Assembly (NCBI GenBank): GCA_016218715.1
Contig: JACRDG010000101.1
Span: 19,059 to 83,058 of the forward strand
Length of the DNA: 64,000 nucleotides
DNA from: Desulfomonile tiedjei
GTDB taxonomy: Bacteria; Desulfobacterota; Desulfomonilia; Desulfomonilales; Desulfomonilaceae
Reading direction: 5' to 3'
The notes under the pieces are model-generated. The model made no database searches, had not been told where the DNA came from, and saw only the letters and a list, made by a program, of their open reading frames with translations. Positions 59,932 through 64,000 of the stretch are shown one piece after another (position 1 is the stretch's first letter; every line of letters starts with the position of its first letter). Both the position numbers and the translations under genes were made by a program.

Positions 59932-62900
59932 ATGTCGTTCACACGCCGCGAGTTCCTTGTGTTCTCGGGTGCAGTTGGGGCCGGCCTCGCGCTCTCTTCG
60001 CTTGGCATCGACCTGGGGCCAGCCAAGGCCTTCGCCGATGACGTCAAGCTCAACAAGATGAAGAGCGCGAAGCAGTCCACAACCATCTGCGCCTACTGTG
60101 CCGTGGGCTGCGGGCTCATCTGCAGTACCGACACCAAGAGCGGAAACATCATTAACATCGAGGGAGATCCGGATCATCCCATCAACGAAGGGTCGCTGTG
60201 CGCCAAGGGGGCGGGGCTGTTCCAGACGACCGCGAACAATCCGAACCGCCTGAAAAAAGTTCTCTATCGCGCTCCCGGGAGCGACAAGTGGCAGGAAAAG
60301 TCCTGGGATTGGGCCCTTGGTGAAATAGCCAAGCGCGTCAAGGCCACCCGGGACAAGAACTTCATCGAAAAGAACGCGGCAGGCCAGACGGTCAACAGGG
60401 TCGAGGCAATCGCGCACATAGGGAGCGCGGCACTGGACAACGAAGAGTGCTGGCCGCTCCAGGCGATGATGCGTGCTCTGGGGCTTGTGTATATCGAACA
60501 CCAGGCACGAATATGACACAGCGCTACAGTTGCGGCTCTGGCAGAGTCGTTCGGTCGTGGCGCAATGACCAATCACTGGATCGATCTCAAGAACAGTGAC
60601 TGTATCCTCGTCATGGGCAGCAACGCTGCCTCCAACCATCCCATCTCCATGAAATGGGTCACAAAGGCCAAAGACAACGGCGCTAAGCTCATTTCCGTTG
60701 ACCCCCGATTCACTCAGACATCGGCAGTGGCGGATTTCTACGCGCCTCTTCGTTCCGGGACCGATATCGCGTTCCTGGGTGGGATGATCAAGTACATCAT
60801 CGACAACGACAAGCAATTCAAGGAATACGTGGTTTCGTACACCAATGCGCCATTCATCGTAGACGAGAAGTACTCGTTCAGCGATGGACTCTTTTCGGGA
60901 TATGACGAGAAGAAGCGGGCGTATGACAAGGCCGCGTGGGCCTTCAAGAAGGATGAAAAGGGTTTCTTCGTTAAAGACGAGACGCTGGAGAACCCCCGGT
61001 GCGTATTCCAGCTCGCGAAAGCTCACTACGCCCGGTACACCCCGGAGAAGGTTTCCGAGATCACCGGGACCCCAATCAAGGACCTGCTCAAAGTCTACGA
61101 GATGTACTCCACGACGGGAGCGAAGGACAAGGCCGGCACCATCATGTATGCCATGGGCTGGACCCAGCACACGGTGGGAGTCCAGAACATTCGGGCCATG
61201 TCAATCATTCAGCTCCTGCTCGGGAATATGGGGATCGCCGGCGGCGGCGTGAACGCTATGCGAGGGGAGTCCAACGTCCAGGGGAGCACGGATCAGGCCC
61301 TCCTGTTCCATATCCTTCCGGGCTATCTGAAGATGCCGATGGCCACGCAGCCCACCCTGGAGGTTTATAACACGCAATCGACTCCAAAGGCTGCCGATCC
61401 GCGTTCTGCCAACTGGTGGCAGAACTATCCGAAGTACTCCATCAGCCTCCTCAAATCCTTCTGGGGAGACCATGCGAAGAAGGAGAACGACTTCGGTTAT
61501 GCCTTGTTGCCAAAGCTCGATCCAGGGCAGAACTGCTCGTGGCTCAATCTGTTCGACACCATGTACGATGGGAAGATCAAAGGATTCTTCGCATGGGGAC
61601 AGAACCCGGCCTGCTCCGGAGCGAATTCCCAAAAGACCCGCCAGGCTCTGGCGAAGCTCGACTGGCTCGTCAACGTGAACATCTTCGACAACGAAACCGG
61701 TTCTTTCTGGAAAGGACCGGGCATGGATCCCAAGAAGATCAAGACCGAAGTCTTCATGCTCCCGTGCGCCGCGTCCATGGAGAAAGAGGGGAGCATAAGC
61801 AACAGCGGACGCTGGGCTCAATGGCGCTATAAGGCTGCCAACCCGCCGAAGGACGCCCGTCCTGACGGGGACATCATGATGGACCTTATGGTGAAGATCA
61901 AAGGTCTGTACAAGAAGGAAGGCGGTGCCTTTCCCGAGCCGATTCTCAACCTCAAGTGGGACTACGCTGACGAAAAAGGGCACTTCGACGCCCACAAGGT
62001 AGCCAAGGAGATGAACGGCTACTTCCTGGCCGACGTGGAAGTCGGGGGTAACAAGTTCAAGAAGGGCGATCTGGTACCCGGTTTCGCACTCCTGTTGGCT
62101 GACGGGAACACCTCGTCGGGCAACTGGCTCCACACCTCCAGCTACACCAACGCGGGCAACATGATGGCTCGCCGGAAAAAGGACGATCCCACGGGATTGG
62201 GGCTCTTTTCTCAATGGGCGTGGTGCTGGCCGGTGAACCGCCGGGTCATCTACAACCGCGCCTCGGTCGATCTCCAGGGCAATCCCTGGAACCCCAAACG
62301 GCCGATCGTGAAGTGGGAAGGCGGCAAATGGGTCGGTGATGTTCCTGACGGTCCGTGGCCGCCCATGAGCGACGAAAAGGCCGGCAGGTATCCGTTCATC
62401 ATGAGGCCGGAAGGGGTCGGGATGATCTTCGGCCCGGGGCTCAACGACGGGCCGTTCCCGGAGCACTACGAGCCGTTGGAATGTCCGATTCCCAAGAACC
62501 CCATGTCGAACCAGTTCACCAATCCGACCATAAAGATCTTCAAGGGTGAAATGGATAAGCACTTCACGTGCGATCCGAGGTTCCCGTTCGTAGGTTCCAC
62601 GTACCGAGTGACGGAACACTGGCAGACCGGCATCATGACCCGGTGGCAGCCGTGGCTCATCGAGGCTCAGCCCCAGCTCTTCGTCGAGATAAGCGAAGAG
62701 CTTGCAAAGATGCGAGGCATCAACAACGGCGACAAGGTCAAGGTCTCCTCGGCTCGCGGCGAAGTAGACTGCTTGGCCATGGTTACCAAGCGTTTTCGCC
62801 CGTTGCAGATCGGAACGGTGACCGTGCACCAGGTCGGGCTGCCGTGGTGCTTTGGTTGGATAACTCCCAAAGACGGCGGTGACAGCGCGAACCTTCTGAC

Positions 62901-62973
62901 TCCCACCGTCGGCGACCCCAACACCATGATCCCCGAGTCCAAGGCGTTCATGGTCAACGTGGCAAAGGCATAG
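59932..62973 (+). CDS. fdhA: Selenocysteine formate dehydrogenase, catalytic subunit
   Basis: 1013 residues with UGA at 60514-60516 read as selenocysteine (residue 195). Upstream of it the frame reads ALGLVYIEHQARI, downstream HSATVAALAESFGRGAMTNH, matching the Q-A-R-U-H site of FdnG/FdhA. A Tat signal (TRREFLVFSGAVGAG, cleavage after KAFA) sends the folded protein to the periplasm. The [4Fe-4S] motif is CAYCAVGCGLIC plus GSLCAKGAGLF. The molybdo/tungstopterin region includes VMGSNAASNHPISMKW and GGGVNAMRGESNVQGSTD. It oxidises formate to CO2 (or the reverse), with bis-MGD holding Mo or W. Start ATG 59932 with GGAGGAGA upstream. fdhB follows by 10 bp. Confidence 0.97.
60514..60545 (+). promoter_or_regulatory. 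UGA-Sec codon and SECIS-like hairpin in fdhA
   Basis: UGA at 60514-60516, followed by a hairpin region centred at 60529-60544 (GTTGCGGCTCTGGCAG). E. coli fdnG has the very similar GUUGCAGGUCUGCAC at this distance. This is the expected SelB-binding element. Confidence 0.8.
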
Positions 62974-62983
62974 GAGGTGCTAA

Positions 62984-63631
62984 ATGTCTGCCGGATACTC
63001 AATACTCGTTGACACCTCCAAGTGTACGGCGTGCCGGGGCTGTCAGATAGCGTGCAAGCAGTGGAATCAACTGCCTGGCACAGTCACCAAGAACCTGGGA
63101 ACCTACGAGAACCCCCAGGACCTCTCGATGGATACGTACAAGATCGTGCGTTACGCGGAGCACGCCGACGGTGACGGAAAGTTGAGGTGGAACTTCTTCT
63201 CGGAGCAGTGCCGCCACTGCCTCTCACCGGGCTGCATGGCAGCTTCGGAGAAGGGGGAGATCGTGCAAGACGAAAAGACCGGCGCGGTCCTCTATACTCC
63301 GAAGACCAGCACGCTCAACTTCAAAGAGACCCTGGAGGGATGCCCGTACAACATCCCGCGTCAGAATCCCAAGACCAAGGTCTTGACGAAATGCACCATG
63401 TGTTTTGACAGGATCACCCACGACATGATCCCCGCGTGCGTGAAATCATGTCCAACCGGAGCCCTGACGTTCGGAGATCGGGATAAAATACTCGGCGCGA
63501 TGAAGACGAGAGTCGACGAGCTAAAGAAGACGTTTCCCAAAGCCGAGGCGATCAATCCGGACGACGTGCGGGTTATCTACATCGTCACAGAGGCACCGGA
63601 GAAGTACTGGAAGTACGCAGCGGCCAAGTAA
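62984..63631 (+). CDS. fdhB: Formate dehydrogenase iron-sulfur (electron transfer) subunit
   Basis: 215 residues. Cys motifs for four [4Fe-4S] clusters: CTACRGCQIACKQW; CRHCLSPGCM; GCPYNIPR; and CTMCFDRI with CVKSCPTGAL. The order matches the FdhB/FdnH beta subunit. No transmembrane helix is seen at the C-terminus, unlike FdnH, so it resembles the soluble periplasmic FdhAB of Desulfovibrio. It carries electrons from FdhA to a periplasmic acceptor such as cytochrome c. Start ATG 62984 with AGGAGGTGC upstream. A terminator follows, so fdhE is transcribed partly or fully from elsewhere. Confidence 0.95.
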   Translation: MSAGYSILVDTSKCTACRGCQIACKQWNQLPGTVTKNLGTYENPQDLSMDTYKIVRYAEHADGDGKLRWNFFSEQCRHCLSPGCMAASEKGEIVQDEKTGAVLYTPKTSTLNFKETLEGCPYNIPRQNPKTKVLTKCTMCFDRITHDMIPACVKSCPTGALTFGDRDKILGAMKTRVDELKKTFPKAEAINPDDVRVIYIVTEAPEKYWKYAAAK

Positions 63632-63657
63632 TCTTGTCCTTTCCTGAACGACCAACG

Positions 63658-63695
63658 ACGCCCCACCTGATTCACCGGTGGGGCGTTTCTTTTTT
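63658..63695 (+). terminator. Rho-independent terminator after fdhB
   Basis: ACGCCCCACC pairs with GGTGGGGCGT around a 9-base loop, followed by TTTCTTTTTT. It separates fdhAB from the fdhE gene. Confidence 0.9.
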
Positions 63696-63792
63696 CCCCG
63701 GTTATGGTAAGACATTGTCACAAGCGCATGAGGAACGTCGTCGCCTCCTCGTTTGAAAGTACGCTGGCATTAGGAAGCACCAAGGAGTACCC

Positions 63793-64000
63793 ATGCCCGA
63801 CACGATCGTACGCTCCGACCTTGCCCCGAGAATCGAACGCGAGGTCGCTAAAATCCAGGAGGAATTACCCGCTCTGGCAAGTCTTCTCCATGCCTTCCAG
63901 GACTTACTGATAGAGGTAGCTGTCGCCAAAGTAGAACTGGCCGAGCCGGAGTCGTTCGAGTTTCCGGCCATCGACGCGGACTCGGTCCGCCAGGGAGTGC
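63793..64000 (+). CDS. fdhE: Formate dehydrogenase accessory protein FdhE-like, 3' end outside window
   Basis: Only the first 69 residues are present. Starts MPDTIVRSDLAPRIEREVAK with AAGGAGTACCC directly upstream. The helical segment ELPALASLLHAFQDLLIEV resembles the N-terminus of FdhE proteins. FdhE is a rubredoxin-like iron protein needed for maturation of Tat-exported formate dehydrogenases. The call rests on this weak N-terminal match and on its position after fdhAB; the diagnostic C-x2-C motifs are beyond the window. Confidence 0.65.
   Translation, partial: MPDTIVRSDLAPRIEREVAKIQEELPALASLLHAFQDLLIEVAVAKVELAEPESFEFPAIDADSVRQGV

Noticed and set aside
61201..62829. A 542-codon open frame on the minus strand across fdhA
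   Set aside because: It is antisense to the catalytic subunit of formate dehydrogenase and has no family similarity.

Overview
The window looks like chromosome from a strictly anaerobic, GC-rich Desulfobacterota-type bacterium of the Desulfomonile/Syntrophobacter kind. This placement is inferred from gene content only. The supporting genes are a heterodisulfide-reductase-like HdrA/HdrC/HdrB set, a selenocysteine formate dehydrogenase (FdhA-FdhB-FdhE), a membrane-anchored multihaem cytochrome c beside a cytochrome b subunit-IV-like protein, late cobamide genes, and intergenic spaces full of dispersed palindromic repeats. No phage, insertion sequence with a transposase, or CRISPR array was seen.

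Layout. 1-7.8 kb: end of a CPBP protease, GDP-fucose synthase, a LysE-type exporter, a thioesterase, a secreted metallophosphatase and CstA. 8-13 kb: a small protein with two tandem ArsA/Get3-like ATPases, two unknown Cys-containing proteins and a methyltransferase. 13-27.6 kb is a signalling and phosphate region: PAS-GGDEF-EAL protein, ferritin-like protein, duplicated DUF1259 protein, a TPR-PilZ-zinc-ribbon Ser/Thr kinase, a REC-DUF4388 protein, DUF89 phosphatase, DUF47/Pit phosphate pair, and three proteins sharing an unnamed helical module. 28-34.6 kb: SGNH-like protein, cobS-cbiR, tRNA-Leu, two sugar epimerases and enolase. 34.7-42 kb: multihaem cytochrome with its b-type partner, two secreted proteins and a DNA methyltransferase carrying an in-frame repeat insertion. 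42-48.8 kb: hdrA-hdrC-hdrB followed by a thioredoxin-like gene read through an in-frame UGA. 49.6-55.8 kb: three paralogous LEPR-XLL/DUF4347 surface-type proteins. 56-64 kb: dus, tex and fdhA-fdhB-fdhE.

Two genes need UGA read as selenocysteine. fdhA is the classical case. The second, a short thioredoxin-fold protein with a U-P-A-C active site at the end of the hdr operon, would be split or shortened by ordinary gene calling. Together with the HdrA-GltD-HdrA fusion it suggests a thiol/flavin electron-transfer module. The selenocysteine machinery (selA, selB, selC, selD) is not in the window and must lie elsewhere.

A second theme is second-messenger signalling: a GGDEF-EAL protein, a Ser/Thr kinase with an intact PilZ motif, and a degenerate PilZ-like protein that carries the unnamed module. 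A third is repeat biology. A dispersed element of about 130-140 bp occurs at least six times between genes, and a shorter core lies nested inside an inverted-repeat-bounded insertion within the DNA methyltransferase.
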